DNA of 64,000 nt from UBA3775 sp051877895 (lineage in GTDB: Bacteria > Bacillota > Clostridia > Lachnospirales > Lachnospiraceae). The notes under the pieces were generated by a model. The model saw nothing but the letters and a program-made list of their open reading frames with translations, ran no database searches and was not told the origin of the DNA. Made by a program: the position numbers and the translations under genes. The stretch is from positions 27,966 through 91,965 of the forward strand of contig JBJEJI010000089.1 in the NCBI GenBank assembly GCA_051877895.1. Reading direction: 5' to 3'. This document shows, one piece after another, positions 34,539-43,767 of the stretch (positions within the stretch are counted from its first letter, which is position 1; each line of letters starts with the position of its first letter).

Positions 34539-35360
34539 TCAACTTTTTTTCGCAAAGAAAAATTTCTTCTTATCCATGTTTTTAACTGCATATGCTTTTC
34601 CGTCAGCAATCATAATTTCCTTTGCAAGTCCTCTGTATGCTTCTGCCCCAACGGACTTACTGTCGTAATGAATAATTGGTTTTCCAAAACTAGGAGCTTC
34701 AGCCAGTCTAACATTACGTGGAATTAGGCTGGAATATATATGCTGATTAAGATTTTCCTTAACAGTATCAACAATCTGAAGACTGAGATTTGTTCTTCCA
34801 TCATACATTGTAAATACAACGCCATCGATTTTAAGTTTTGAATTCAAACGTTCTTTTACCAGCTCAATAGTATGCATAAGCTGTGACAAACCTTCCAATG
34901 CATAGTATTCGCACTGAATAGGAACAACTACTGAATCAGAACATGAAAGAGCATTCAGCGTCAAAGTATTTAAAGAAGGTGGGCAATCAATAATAATATA
35001 ATCATATCTGTTTTTATTAGTCATAAGATGAGATTTAAGAATATATTCTTTATTATCAATTCCAAGTAAATCCACCTCTGCTGCTGCCAAATCTTCATCA
35101 GAAGGAATTATATCAACATTTTCAAATTCAGTATGAATCAAAACCTGATTAAATGTACAATCACAAAGGAGAAGATCATATGTAGAATAATCCAGGTCAG
35201 CTTTTTCTACTCCCAAACCGCTTGTTGTATTCCCTTGTGGATCCATGTCTACCACTAAAACCTTCATTCCGGCTTCAGCAAGACAGGCAGAAAGATTAAT
35301 GGCAGTAGTAGTTTTTCCTACTCCGCCCTTTTGATTTGCAATAGATATTACTTTTCCCAT
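34539..35360 (-). CDS. parA: chromosome partitioning ATPase ParA (Soj)
   Basis: A 273-residue deviant Walker ATPase. The P-loop is QKGGVGKTTTAINLS with the signature Lys, switch I VDMDPQGNTTSGLG, and switch II IIDCPPSLN. It cycles between DNA-bound dimers and monomers and works with ParB/parS in origin segregation; in Bacillus it also acts on DnaA. The ATG at 35358-35360 with AAGGA upstream is preferred to a TTG at 35378. The spacer upstream holds two parS sites. The ParA-ParB gap is 99 bp. Confidence 0.96.
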   Translation of the reverse strand: MGKVISIANQKGGVGKTTTAINLSACLAEAGMKVLVVDMDPQGNTTSGLGVEKADLDYSTYDLLLCDCTFNQVLIHTEFENVDIIPSDEDLAAAEVDLLGIDNKEYILKSHLMTNKNRYDYIIIDCPPSLNTLTLNALSCSDSVVVPIQCEYYALEGLSQLMHTIELVKERLNSKLKIDGVVFTMYDGRTNLSLQIVDTVKENLNQHIYSSLIPRNVRLAEAPSFGKPIIHYDSKSVGAEAYRGLAKEIMIADGKAYAVKNMDKKKFFFAKKS

Positions 35361-35394
35361 ACACTTGGTTCCTTTCAATAAGTGAAAGTTAGCA

Positions 35395-35457
35395 ATGTTT
35401 CACGTGAAACATTCAAATTATAAACTATAGTCTAATGAAAATATTTCACGTAAAACA
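35395..35457. promoter_or_regulatory. two parS sites upstream of parA
   Basis: One perfect parS TGTTTCACGTGAAACA at 35396-35411 (18-bp palindrome 35395-35412) and one degenerate copy TATTTCACGTAAAACA at 35442-35457 with two mismatches. The sites are 46 bp apart and lie in the 194-bp spacer between parA and rsmG. Confidence 0.92.
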
Positions 35458-35554
35458 TTTGAATTTTATTTATAAATCAATAATTTAATATCAGAATTTT
35501 CTAATATTTTATCACCGTTTTTAATTATACTCTATTGACAGTTTCATTTCAATG

Positions 35555-36301
35555 TCAAATAGGGTTTGTTTCTGCTTTTTTACCTACTCTTGGATACTTT
35601 GATGAAGTAGAACTATTTTTCTTTACAACAGGTATCATTCTGACAATATCTGATTGTGGCAGTTCTATTTGAACTATCTCATCAACCTTTCCTCCAAGAG
35701 TCTTTATAGCATTTTCTGCTTCATTGATTTCCTCTTGAGCTGATGCTGATTTATATGGAAGGAAATATCCTCCGACTTTAACATAAGGAAAGCAAAATTC
35801 CGTAAGTGTTGCCATTTTTGCCACTGCCCTGCTTACAACAAAATCATACTGTTCCCTGTATTCAGGTTTTCTTGCAAATTCCTCTGCTCTGGCATGAACT
35901 GCAGTAATATTTTCAAGTTGTAAAGTTTCAATTACTTCATTAAGAAACCTAATTCTTTTATTCAATGAATCCATTAAGGTTACTTTCATATAAGGGAACA
36001 TAATCTTTATAGGCAGTCCAGGAAAACCGGCACCGGTACCAAGATCTAAAAGACTTACAGAATCTGACCCATTAAGCATTCTGTTAACATCACCATTTTG
36101 TTCTGCAACTTTAACAATTGCAAGGCTATCAAGGAAATGCTTAACCATAACTTCATCATATTCAATAATTGCTGTCAGATTCATTACTTTATTTTTTTCT
36201 ACCAGCATTTTGTAATAAATATCAAATTGCCAAATCTGTTTATCTGTAGGATTAAAACCATACTCTTTTAATCCTTCCACCAATATATTTATATCACCCA
36301 A
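35555..36301 (-). CDS. rsmG: 16S rRNA (guanine527-N7)-methyltransferase RsmG
   Basis: A 248-residue SAM methyltransferase. LLDLGTGAGFPGLPIKI is motif I, VTLMDSLNKRIRFLNEV is the region after it, and FVVSRAVAKMATL is typical of RsmG (GidB). It modifies G527 in the 530 loop; loss usually gives low-level streptomycin resistance. The start codon is TTG with AGGAG at a normal distance. It sits in the usual place between mnmG and parA. Confidence 0.95.
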   Translation of the reverse strand: MGDINILVEGLKEYGFNPTDKQIWQFDIYYKMLVEKNKVMNLTAIIEYDEVMVKHFLDSLAIVKVAEQNGDVNRMLNGSDSVSLLDLGTGAGFPGLPIKIMFPYMKVTLMDSLNKRIRFLNEVIETLQLENITAVHARAEEFARKPEYREQYDFVVSRAVAKMATLTEFCFPYVKVGGYFLPYKSASAQEEINEAENAIKTLGGKVDEIVQIELPQSDIVRMIPVVKKNSSTSSKYPRVGKKAETNPI

Positions 36302-36344
36302 AGCTATTCTCCTATCAAGCTGTTACAATATATCAATTAAATCA

Positions 36345-38237
36345 CTAATGTTTCAAATAAACCAACAACACAGAAATATCCGCAGGGGAAACACCGGAAA
36401 TTCTTGAAGCCTGTCCTACACTTTCAGGACGAATTTTTCCAAGTTTCTGTCTTGCTTCCAGTCTGAGTGAATCAATCTTATCATAGTCAATATCAGCAGG
36501 TATTTTTCTGTTTTCCAGCTTTTTAAAATGTTCAACCTGCTGTTTCTGTCTTTCTATGTATCCCTCATACTTAATTTCAATATTAATCTGCTCAATCACT
36601 TCACCATCAAGTTCTGTTCTGTTACTATCAAGTGGAGCAATTTTATTATAATCAAGTTCCGGTCTTCTGATTAATTCTGCAAGGGATGTACCTGTATGAA
36701 TTGCAGATGTTCCAATACTCTCCAGAATATCATTTACTTTCACACTTGCCCCAACGGTGGTTTCTGAAAGCCTCTGAATTTCTTTTTTGATAGATTCCTT
36801 CTTGTTTAAGAATTTTTCATAGCGAGCATCATCAATCAAACCAATTTCATGACCAATTTCTGTAAGTCTGAGATCCGCATTATCCTGTCTGAGCAACAAA
36901 CGATATTCTGCACGGCTGGTCATCATACGATATGGTTCATGGGTTTCCTTTGTAACAAGATCATCAATAAGTACACCAATATATGCCTGACTTCGGTCAA
37001 GTACAATTGCTTCTTTTCCCTGTACTTTTCTGGCTGCATTAATTCCGGCAATAATACCCTGTGCAGCAGCTTCTTCATAGCCGGATGAACCATTTGACTG
37101 TCCGGCAGAAAAGAATCCTCTTACTTTTTTGCACTCCAAAGATTCCTTTAACTGCATGGGATTAATACAATCATATTCAATTGCATATGCATTTCTTACA
37201 ACTACAGCATTTTCAAGTCCTTTAATGGAACGATACATCTGTATCTGTACCTCTTCAGGAAGTGAAGATGAAAGTCCGGAAAGATACATTTCATTAGTGT
37301 AATCACCCTCAGGTTCTACAAAGAACTGATGTCTTTCCTTATCTGCAAATTTTACAACCTTATCTTCTATAGAAGGACAATATCTTGGGCCTGTACCCTT
37401 GATATTACCACTAAATAATGGGCTTCTACTGATATTTTCACGAATTATTTCATGTGTTTTTTCATTGGTATACCCAAGATAACACACCTCCTGTTCACGT
37501 TTTAAGCCCTCTTCTGTGTTAGTGAATGAGAATGGTGTAATTTTTTCATCTCCTGTCTGTGGTTCAAGCTTTGAGAAATCTATAGTTCTCTTGTCGATTC
37601 TTGCAGGAGTACCGGTTTTGAAACGATACATTTCAATACCCATGTTAATCAATGAATCTGTAAGATAGGTTGCTCTTGGCAATCCACTCGGTCCGGTGTA
37701 CTGACTTACTTCACCGAAAATACATCTTGCATTTAAATATACTCCGGAACAAAGTATAACAGCCTTTGCGTTATATATTCCCCCGGATACTGTTTTTACA
37801 CCGGTAACATACTTTCCGTTTTCGTCTTCTTTCCAAAGCACATCTGAAACTTCGGCTTGTTTTAAGGTGAGATTTTCAGTATTTTCCATTACCTTACGCA
37901 TGGCATTGCTGTACTTTTGCTTGTCTGCCTGGGCACGAAGACTGTGAACTGCCGGTCCCTTGGAGGTATTAAGCATCTTGGACTGGATAAAGGTTTTATC
38001 AATATTTTTACCCATTTCACCACCAAGGGCATCAAGTTCTTTTACAAGATGACCTTTACTGGTTCCACCAATATTTGGATTGCATGCCATCATGGCAATA
38101 CTGTCTGTACTTACCATGAAGCAAATAGTTTTACAACCAAGTCTTGCAGATGCCAATGCAGCCTCACAACCTGCATGTCCGGCACCGATTATTGCAACAT
38201 CATAATCACCACAGTGAAAGGTAGGTATACTGTCCAT
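36345..38237 (-). CDS. mnmG: tRNA uridine-34 carboxymethylaminomethyl modification enzyme MnmG (GidA)
   Basis: A 630-residue FAD/NADH enzyme of standard length. The dinucleotide-binding motif IIGAGHAGCEAALASARLG is near the N-terminus, followed by MACNPNIGGTSKGHLV and later GYEEAAAQGIIAG and MTSRAEYRLLLRQDNADLRL. It works as a complex with MnmE to install the cmnm5 group on wobble uridine. GGAGGAAAT precedes the start and mnmE lies 11 bp upstream, so the two are co-expressed. Confidence 0.97.
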   Translation of the reverse strand: MDSIPTFHCGDYDVAIIGAGHAGCEAALASARLGCKTICFMVSTDSIAMMACNPNIGGTSKGHLVKELDALGGEMGKNIDKTFIQSKMLNTSKGPAVHSLRAQADKQKYSNAMRKVMENTENLTLKQAEVSDVLWKEDENGKYVTGVKTVSGGIYNAKAVILCSGVYLNARCIFGEVSQYTGPSGLPRATYLTDSLINMGIEMYRFKTGTPARIDKRTIDFSKLEPQTGDEKITPFSFTNTEEGLKREQEVCYLGYTNEKTHEIIRENISRSPLFSGNIKGTGPRYCPSIEDKVVKFADKERHQFFVEPEGDYTNEMYLSGLSSSLPEEVQIQMYRSIKGLENAVVVRNAYAIEYDCINPMQLKESLECKKVRGFFSAGQSNGSSGYEEAAAQGIIAGINAARKVQGKEAIVLDRSQAYIGVLIDDLVTKETHEPYRMMTSRAEYRLLLRQDNADLRLTEIGHEIGLIDDARYEKFLNKKESIKKEIQRLSETTVGASVKVNDILESIGTSAIHTGTSLAELIRRPELDYNKIAPLDSNRTELDGEVIEQINIEIKYEGYIERQKQQVEHFKKLENRKIPADIDYDKIDSLRLEARQKLGKIRPESVGQASRISGVSPADISVLLVYLKH

Positions 38238-38248
38238 ATTTCCTCCAA

Positions 38249-39634
38249 TTATTTACCCATACAAAAATCTTTGAATATTTTATTAATCAAATCTTCATCA
38301 GTTTCTTCACCAATAATATATCCCAGTGAAGAATAGGCATTCATTAAATCTATAGTAAAGAAGTCTTCCGACATTTCCATATCAATGGATTCTATTACAC
38401 GTTCCAGAGATTTTTTTGCATCAACAAGGCACTCTTTATGTCTCATTGAAGTAATATATACCTCGTCATTTGGTAGCAGATTTCCCTGGAAAAACATTTT
38501 CTTAATAAACGAACCAAGTGCATCCATACCCTGCCCGGTTTTAGCAGAGATATAAATTACATCCATCTGGTTTTCTTTAAATATATTTTCATCAATTTCT
38601 GACGCAATATCTGTTTTATTAATCAATACAATAACCTTGCGGTCTTTAACTTTTTCAATAATTCTCCTGTCATTGTCATCAAGACTTCTTGAGGAATCCA
38701 CAACATAAAGGATTAAATCTGCCAGACTGGCAGCCTTTAAAGCTCTTTCAACACCCATCTGTTCAATAATATCTTCAGTATTTCTGATACCGGCAGTATC
38801 AATAATATTAAGAGTAATTCCGTCAAAAACGGCTGTTTCTTCAAGTGTATCTCTTGTTGTCCCTTCTATATCGGTAACGATTGCTCTTTCTTCACCTAAA
38901 ATGGCATTTAAAAGTGTAGACTTACCGGCATTTGGTTTTCCAACAATAACTGTATTGATTCCTTCACTCATCAGTCTTCCATTATCTGCGGAATCAATCA
39001 TCTTATTAAGTTTATCTATTGATTTAAGAACATTTTCACGAAGTTCTGTAGAAAATCCGTCTATTTCAATATGTTCAGGATCATCTAATGCTGCTTCAAT
39101 AAAAGCTGTATCATGTAAAATGCTGTCTCTTATTTCACTGATTTTATTAAACTCAACTCCATAAAGCTGCTTTACGGAATTATCTATTGCCATTTTATTT
39201 TTTGAATTAATAAGATTAATTACTGCCTCTGCCTGACTAAGATCAATTCTTCCGTTTAAAAACGCTCTCTTTGTAAATTCGCCCGGTTCAGCAATTCTGG
39301 CTCCTGCATTTAAAACAGTTTCCAACACTCTTTTCGTAACCATAACTCCGCCATGGCAATCAATTTCAACAACATCTTCTTTAGTGTATGAAGAAGGTGC
39401 TTTGAAAACCAGTACCATAACCTCATCAATAATATTATCACCATCAACAATACAGCCATAATGAACTGTATGAGATTCTGTTTTAGATATATCTATAAAT
39501 CCTTTGGATCCTTTTTTCCCGGTTTTAAATATTTTTTCTACAATAGAAAAACTTTCAGGACCACTGATACGTATAATTGATATTCCTGCATTTGTGATTC
39601 CTGTTGCAATTGCTGCTATTGTATCCTTTATCAT
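38249..39634 (-). CDS. mnmE: tRNA modification GTPase MnmE (TrmE)
   Basis: A 461-residue protein with an N-terminal tetrahydrofolate-binding domain, a helical domain and an inserted G domain. G1 is VGKPNAGKSTLLN, G2/G3 region EGTTRDTLEE and IDTAGIR, G4 is INKTD. The C-terminal DFCMGK carries the conserved Cys of the CxGK motif. K-dependent GTP hydrolysis drives the MnmEG reaction. AAAGGAGC lies before the ATG. Confidence 0.97.
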   Translation of the reverse strand: MIKDTIAAIATGITNAGISIIRISGPESFSIVEKIFKTGKKGSKGFIDISKTESHTVHYGCIVDGDNIIDEVMVLVFKAPSSYTKEDVVEIDCHGGVMVTKRVLETVLNAGARIAEPGEFTKRAFLNGRIDLSQAEAVINLINSKNKMAIDNSVKQLYGVEFNKISEIRDSILHDTAFIEAALDDPEHIEIDGFSTELRENVLKSIDKLNKMIDSADNGRLMSEGINTVIVGKPNAGKSTLLNAILGEERAIVTDIEGTTRDTLEETAVFDGITLNIIDTAGIRNTEDIIEQMGVERALKAASLADLILYVVDSSRSLDDNDRRIIEKVKDRKVIVLINKTDIASEIDENIFKENQMDVIYISAKTGQGMDALGSFIKKMFFQGNLLPNDEVYITSMRHKECLVDAKKSLERVIESIDMEMSEDFFTIDLMNAYSSLGYIIGEETDEDLINKIFKDFCMGK

Positions 39635-39703
39635 ATAAGTGCTCCTTTCAGATTATTGGCTCTTCTATATTCCTTTTTTAACGTGAATAATATCACGATT
39701 TTC

Positions 39704-39850
39704 ATATATTTTTATTGTCAAACTTTCAAATGCTCCGTTTTTTGCGACGTTTAAAACGGCACTTCGTGCCTTACGCGCTACACTTTGTTTACTTTTAATG
39801 AGTGTTCATCCTTTCGGAACGTTTTTTATTGTATAGGAACGAAGTTTACT
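39704..39850. repeat. palindrome-rich spacer between jag and mnmE
   Basis: Within the 262-bp spacer, GGCACTTCGTGCC and the longer inverted repeat TTTTTTATTGTATAG / CTATACAATAAAAAA (about 39825-39863) are visible, as well as TGCTCCGTTTTTTGCG, which resembles the TCGCAAACGCTCCGCTTTTT motif behind the first gene of the window. These look like degenerate copies of dispersed intergenic repeats. Confidence 0.5.
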
Positions 39851-39856
39851 ATACAA

Positions 39857-39887
39857 TAAAAAATACGGGATGCATTACTGCACCCCG
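39857..39887 (-). terminator. rho-independent terminator after jag
   Basis: On the minus strand CGGGGTGCA (39887-39879) pairs with TGCATCCCG (39874-39866) with one G-T pair and a 4-nt loop, followed by TATTTTTTATT. It closes the rpmH-rnpA-yidD-yidC-jag transcript, so mnmE has its own promoter. Confidence 0.85.
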
Positions 39888-39896
39888 CATAAAAAA

Positions 39897-40946
39897 CTAC
39901 TTGGATTCTTCTTCCTTGGCAGCCTTTGCAGCAGCTTTGGATTCAAGATATGCAGCATAATCTGCTTTATAATCTTCACTGTAATCATCGCTCTTATCAT
40001 TATAACGCGGATAATTGCGCTGCTTGTTTTTTCCATAATAATTATTACGATACTTTCCGTTTCTGGAATTACCGTATTTTCCACCGTTTCTTCCGTTGTA
40101 TCTTCTGTTTTCAATAGGAGCATCCTTCTTCAGAGTAACAACAACTCTACGGTATGGTTCTTCACCTTCACTGTGTGTTTCAACATATTTGTCATTTTGC
40201 AGTGCAGAGTGAATAAGTCTTCTTTCATAAGGATTCATTGGTTCAAGAACAACTGCTCTTCTTGTTCTTCTAACCTTTGAAGAAATGTTCTTTGCAAGAT
40301 TTTCAAGTGTTTCCTTACGTCTTTCTCTATAATTTTCTGTATCAAGCTTAACTTTAAGATACATGTCATTGCAGGTACGGTTTACAACAAGACTTGTAAG
40401 ATACTGCAGTGAATCAAGAGTCTGACCTCTTTTTCCAATAAGAACGCCCATGTCAGGACCTTCGATACTAACATAAACTGTTTCTTCAACCTTATCTAAT
40501 TTAGCAACTACATTAGCTTCAAGTCCCATCTTGCTTAATACGTTGGAAACAAATTCAGATGCTACCTTATCTGCAACATCACTGCTTTTACCAAGATTAA
40601 CAGAATTTGCTGTTTCTTCATTAATGGTTTCCACAATATCTTTTGCAATATTTATTTCTTCAGAAGCCTCTTCTTCTGCATCCTCATTAATTGCATCCTC
40701 TGTCTCAGCATCAACTTCAGAAACTTTAATTTCTTCAGATTTTACTTTTTCTGCCTTAACTTCAGAATTTTCAACTCCTTCCTTATTTTCAGGAACTGAA
40801 ACAAGAATTTTTACAGATTTAAAAAGTCCCAAAAAACTGTTTTCACTTAATTTCTGATATTTTAATGATTCTTTTTCAACGCATAACTCCTTACTTGCCA
40901 GTTCAAGGGCTTCATCAAGAGTCTTTGCACTATACTCCTTTTGCAT
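39897..40946 (-). CDS. jag: Jag/KhpB-like RNA-binding protein (SpoIIIJ-associated)
   Basis: A 349-residue protein. The N-terminal Jag_N domain (KTLDEALELASKELCVEKE) is followed by an acidic Glu/Ala/Val-rich linker, then a KH domain (GPDMGVLIGKRGQTLDSLQY) and an R3H domain (MNPYERRLIHSALQND). The final about 60 residues are a basic Asn/Tyr/Arg/Gly-rich low-complexity tail (NGRNGGKYGNSRN), absent from short Jag proteins, probably adding RNA affinity. Related KhpB proteins bind many small RNAs and mRNAs and affect cell division. The ATG at 40944-40946 with GGAGG upstream is preferred to a start six codons earlier. yidC ends 24 bp upstream. Confidence 0.92.
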   Translation of the reverse strand: MQKEYSAKTLDEALELASKELCVEKESLKYQKLSENSFLGLFKSVKILVSVPENKEGVENSEVKAEKVKSEEIKVSEVDAETEDAINEDAEEEASEEINIAKDIVETINEETANSVNLGKSSDVADKVASEFVSNVLSKMGLEANVVAKLDKVEETVYVSIEGPDMGVLIGKRGQTLDSLQYLTSLVVNRTCNDMYLKVKLDTENYRERRKETLENLAKNISSKVRRTRRAVVLEPMNPYERRLIHSALQNDKYVETHSEGEEPYRRVVVTLKKDAPIENRRYNGRNGGKYGNSRNGKYRNNYYGKNKQRNYPRYNDKSDDYSEDYKADYAAYLESKAAAKAAKEEESK

Positions 40947-40969
40947 ATTGATCCTCCATTCCAAAAGGA

Positions 40970-42445
40970 CTATTCATCCTTATTTTCAACCGTTTCACTA
41001 TCATCATCTTTATAAATATTCGCAATTGCAGCAATACTTGAAGTTGATAAATGTCTCTTTTCCTCCGGAATTCTAACGTCTTTTCTGGAATTAGAACCCT
41101 TTTTATTGCTGTTGTTATAAGAAGCCTTTGATGAAATAGACTTTGTAGAAGTTTTTGCTACGGAAGCCATTTCTCCTGTATTATCAGTATGAACTCCGTA
41201 CTTTTCCATCTTTTTCTTATTTTTTTCTGCCGATTCATCAACGAATTCCTGAACATCTATATTCTTAAGTTTTATATTAATTATTAACTGAAGAATAATG
41301 GTAACTATAGATGAAGTAATCCAGTAAATGCCAACACCGATAGGAAGAGATAATGTAATAATACCGGAAAAAATAGGCATAACCACATTCATTGTCTTCA
41401 TTGAATCCATTGGATCCGGCTGACTGGATTTCTTTTTCTTCTTCTCATTATCTTTAGTTTTAGTGAGAGCCATTGAAATATGAGTCTGAAGATAATTAAG
41501 AAGTACGGAAACTAATGGAATCAGTATAGTAATATTCTTCAGAGATGGCTTATCAAAAATATTTAAAGACAGAAATGTATTAATGTTTATTATCTCATTT
41601 TTAACTTCAGTAGGATTTACTTCATTTCCTTCTTTATCAGTATAATTATTTGCAAGAGCAGCACTGATATATGGTGCATACACATTCCATGCGTTTGCAT
41701 CGATTTTGCTGCTATTGGATGTCAGCTCTGTTCCGTTAAACACCTGGTCCCAGTTATTTGCAGAAAAACCTGCCATAATGGCAACGTAGTTTTCTTTTGT
41801 ATAACTGGTTTCACCTGCTTCGTAGGAAGGAGCTTTTCTTACATAAACACCATTAATGTTATAGAAAGAATAAAAAGCATCCGTAATAGTATAAGTTGTT
41901 GTACCTTCTTCCGTTACTTTTTCATCACCTACAGCAATAACCTTTCCATCCTTATCAACTGTAATTTCATCCGGAATCTCATCATCATGCATAATCACAT
42001 AAACAATTTTGTTATAATGAGTCTGAACGTCATCTACATAGGTTGGAATAGAATAAATAACAGGATAGAGGGCAAAAAGAATAATCATAATTACTATCAT
42101 AGGAAGACATCCGCTCATTGGAGAAGCACCATACTTTTTGTACACTGCCTGCTGTTCTTCCTGCATTTTCATCATGGAAGCATTATCTTTTTTATCCTTA
42201 TACTTTTCGGAAATAGCCTGTATTTCCGGATTCATTTTCGCCGATACTTTGGAAAATTTCTGCTGTTTGTAAGTAAGTGGCAGCATCAATAATTTGATAA
42301 CAACTGTAAATACAATAATACATACAGCAACCTTTGTTATTCCAAACAGTAAAAGAAACTTATAAATATAGTTAATAATAAATCCAAGAAGCTTTACAAA
42401 CGGATCAAGGATACCCAGTACCGGTAACTGTAACAATAAATTCAC
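40970..42445 (-). CDS. yidC: YidC/Oxa1/SpoIIIJ membrane protein insertase
   Basis: A 491-residue insertase. The core motifs GITKVAVCIIVFTVVIKLL and MLPLTYKQQKFS mark the first helix pair and the cytoplasmic hairpin (KMNPEIQAISEKYKDKK); SPMSGCLPMIVIMIILFALY follows. Between this helix and the late helices lies an extracytoplasmic insertion of about 150 residues (from about 145 to 295), larger than in typical Gram-positive YidC. A charged Lys/Ser-rich C-terminal tail follows the final helices. The start is a GTG behind AAAGGAGG. It inserts proteins alone or with SecYEG. Confidence 0.93.
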   Translation of the reverse strand: MNLLLQLPVLGILDPFVKLLGFIINYIYKFLLLFGITKVAVCIIVFTVVIKLLMLPLTYKQQKFSKVSAKMNPEIQAISEKYKDKKDNASMMKMQEEQQAVYKKYGASPMSGCLPMIVIMIILFALYPVIYSIPTYVDDVQTHYNKIVYVIMHDDEIPDEITVDKDGKVIAVGDEKVTEEGTTTYTITDAFYSFYNINGVYVRKAPSYEAGETSYTKENYVAIMAGFSANNWDQVFNGTELTSNSSKIDANAWNVYAPYISAALANNYTDKEGNEVNPTEVKNEIININTFLSLNIFDKPSLKNITILIPLVSVLLNYLQTHISMALTKTKDNEKKKKKSSQPDPMDSMKTMNVVMPIFSGIITLSLPIGVGIYWITSSIVTIILQLIINIKLKNIDVQEFVDESAEKNKKKMEKYGVHTDNTGEMASVAKTSTKSISSKASYNNSNKKGSNSRKDVRIPEEKRHLSTSSIAAIANIYKDDDSETVENKDE

Positions 42446-42473
42446 TAAATTCCTCCTTTAATAATATGAAACC

Positions 42474-42686
42474 TTAGGGAACAGGATCATAACCTCCCTT
42501 ATGAAAAGGATGGCAACGAAGTATTCTTCTTATTGCCAGATAAGATCCCTTAATAGCTCCATATTTTTCCAATGCTTCAATTGCATATTGTGAACAGGTT
42601 GGATAATAAATACATGTAGGTACTTTCTTTAATCCTGACAAATGCCTTTGATAGAAACGGATACATTTTATGAATAAATACTTCAT
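42474..42686 (-). CDS. yidD: membrane protein insertion efficiency factor YidD
   Basis: A 70-residue protein with the family pattern CIRFYQRHLSGLKK, CIYYPTCSQYAIEALEKYG and the closing RILRCHPFHKGGYDPVP. It assists YidC-dependent insertion. Its ATG overlaps the rnpA stop codon by 4 bp (ATGA), so the two are translationally coupled. Confidence 0.96.
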   Translation of the reverse strand: MKYLFIKCIRFYQRHLSGLKKVPTCIYYPTCSQYAIEALEKYGAIKGSYLAIRRILRCHPFHKGGYDPVP

Positions 42687-43033
42687 AACTGTTTTTCCTC
42701 AAACTTTTCAATTTGAATTGCATTCAAATGTCTTGCCAGGTGCAGACATGCACTTTCAATTTCTTTATAACTTTTTCCCACAGCGTTCACTCTGGCAATT
42801 ACGACAATATCTAACCCAATGTTAAATATGCTGCCGTTAAGACGTAAGCTTTCTTTTATTAATCTTTTAATTCTGTGTCTTACAACACTGTTTCCAACTT
42901 TTTTACTTACGCTGATACCTATTCTGTTGTAATTAAGGTCATTGCTATTCACGTACATGACCAAAAGTTTGTTGCCGTAAGATTTACCATTTTCATAGAC
43001 AACTTTAAATTCGTTATTTTTTAAGGAAACCAT
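42683..43033 (-). CDS. rnpA: ribonuclease P protein component
   Basis: A 116-residue basic protein. VSKKVGNSVVRHRIKRLIKE is the conserved RNR motif that contacts the P RNA, preceded by FKVVYENGKSYGNKLLVMYV. It supports 5' maturation of tRNAs. GGAGGAAAG is before the ATG. The RNA subunit gene is not in this window. Confidence 0.96.
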   Translation of the reverse strand: MVSLKNNEFKVVYENGKSYGNKLLVMYVNSNDLNYNRIGISVSKKVGNSVVRHRIKRLIKESLRLNGSIFNIGLDIVVIARVNAVGKSYKEIESACLHLARHLNAIQIEKFEEKQL

Positions 43034-43115
43034 CTTTCCTCCATGCCTGTTTTGGCATTTTCTAATTTACAATGATTTTTCCTGATAAAAGGAAAAAGGT
43101 CACAATAAATGCGAC

Positions 43116-43250
43116 CTAAGCAGAAATCTTATGTCTTCCTTTTGCTCTTCTGGCAGAAAGAACTTTTCTTCCATTAGCTGTTAACATTCTCTTTCTGAAA
43201 CCATGAACTCTTGCATGACTCTTCTTTTTTGGCTGAAATGTCATCTTCAT
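43116..43250 (-). CDS. rpmH: 50S ribosomal protein L34
   Basis: A 44-residue protein. The translation begins MKMTFQPKKKSHARVHGF and continues with RKRMLTANGRKVLSARRAKG, ending KISA, the full L34 sequence pattern. TAAGGAGGTG lies before the ATG at 43248-43250. It is the first gene of the rnpA-yidD-yidC-jag run, 82 bp upstream of rnpA. Confidence 0.97.
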   Translation of the reverse strand: MKMTFQPKKKSHARVHGFRKRMLTANGRKVLSARRAKGRHKISA

Positions 43251-43301
43251 AATATATACACCTCCTTATTAGGACATACTTTCCATTGAATAGCATTCTA
43301 T

Positions 43302-43330
43302 ATTATAATAAGCATTCTTTCATTAGTCAA
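43302..43330 (-). promoter_or_regulatory. promoter of the rpmH operon
   Basis: On the minus strand TTGACT (43325-43330) and TATAAT (43302-43307) are 17 bp apart; the -10 lies 51 bp before the rpmH start. Confidence 0.85.
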
Positions 43331-43379
43331 GAAAAAAAAATCATGATTTTTTATCAAAAATCAGAAATTAACATTATTT

Positions 43380-43560
43380 CAACCTTAAATCCACAAGATA
43401 TTAAGGTTATCCACAAACTTATCCACAATATAATGAAAATTTCTCTTTTAAAATATTTTTTTATTATCTTCTTATCTAATTACACTGCCTAAAGGAAGTG
43501 GGTTATCTTTAGGCAGTGGGTTATCTTTAGTTTTTTATATAATGAAAAAAAATTTTAATG
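43380..43560. other. oriC: oriC, part 1 (rpmH-dnaA spacer)
   Basis: The 517-bp spacer 43251-43767 between the divergent rpmH and dnaA genes is AT-rich. Two consensus DnaA boxes TTATCCACA stand at 43407-43415 and 43419-43427, 12 bp apart. They are followed by a very AT-rich tract (about 43430-43482), a perfect 12-bp inverted repeat CACTGCCTAAAG/CTTTAGGCAGTG (43483-43494, 43507-43518), and a 15-bp direct repeat GTGGGTTATCTTTAG (43498-43512, 43516-43530). The position and box pattern fit the first half of a bipartite Firmicute origin. Confidence 0.8.
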
Positions 43561-43564
43561 TTTG

Positions 43565-43593
43565 TTGATAAAAAACCTTTTTTAATGTATAAT
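43565..43593 (+). promoter_or_regulatory. dnaA promoter
   Basis: TTGATA (43565-43570) and TATAAT (43588-43593) are spaced 17 bp apart. This leaves a leader of about 165 nt before dnaA, in which ATACAC/GTGTAT and further short pairings are visible. Confidence 0.78.
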
Positions 43594-43767
43594 GATTACA
43601 TATTATGGGTTATTTGTTTTTAAGCATTTTACAAGCAATTTAAAAACCAAATTTCAATTTTTTTAGGCATATACACCATTTTTAGTGTATGTATCAAAAA
43701 AATTATATTAAACGCCATTTTAAGCCGTTTTAAGATACTGAAGAATGTATTAAAAAAGGAGGTAATT

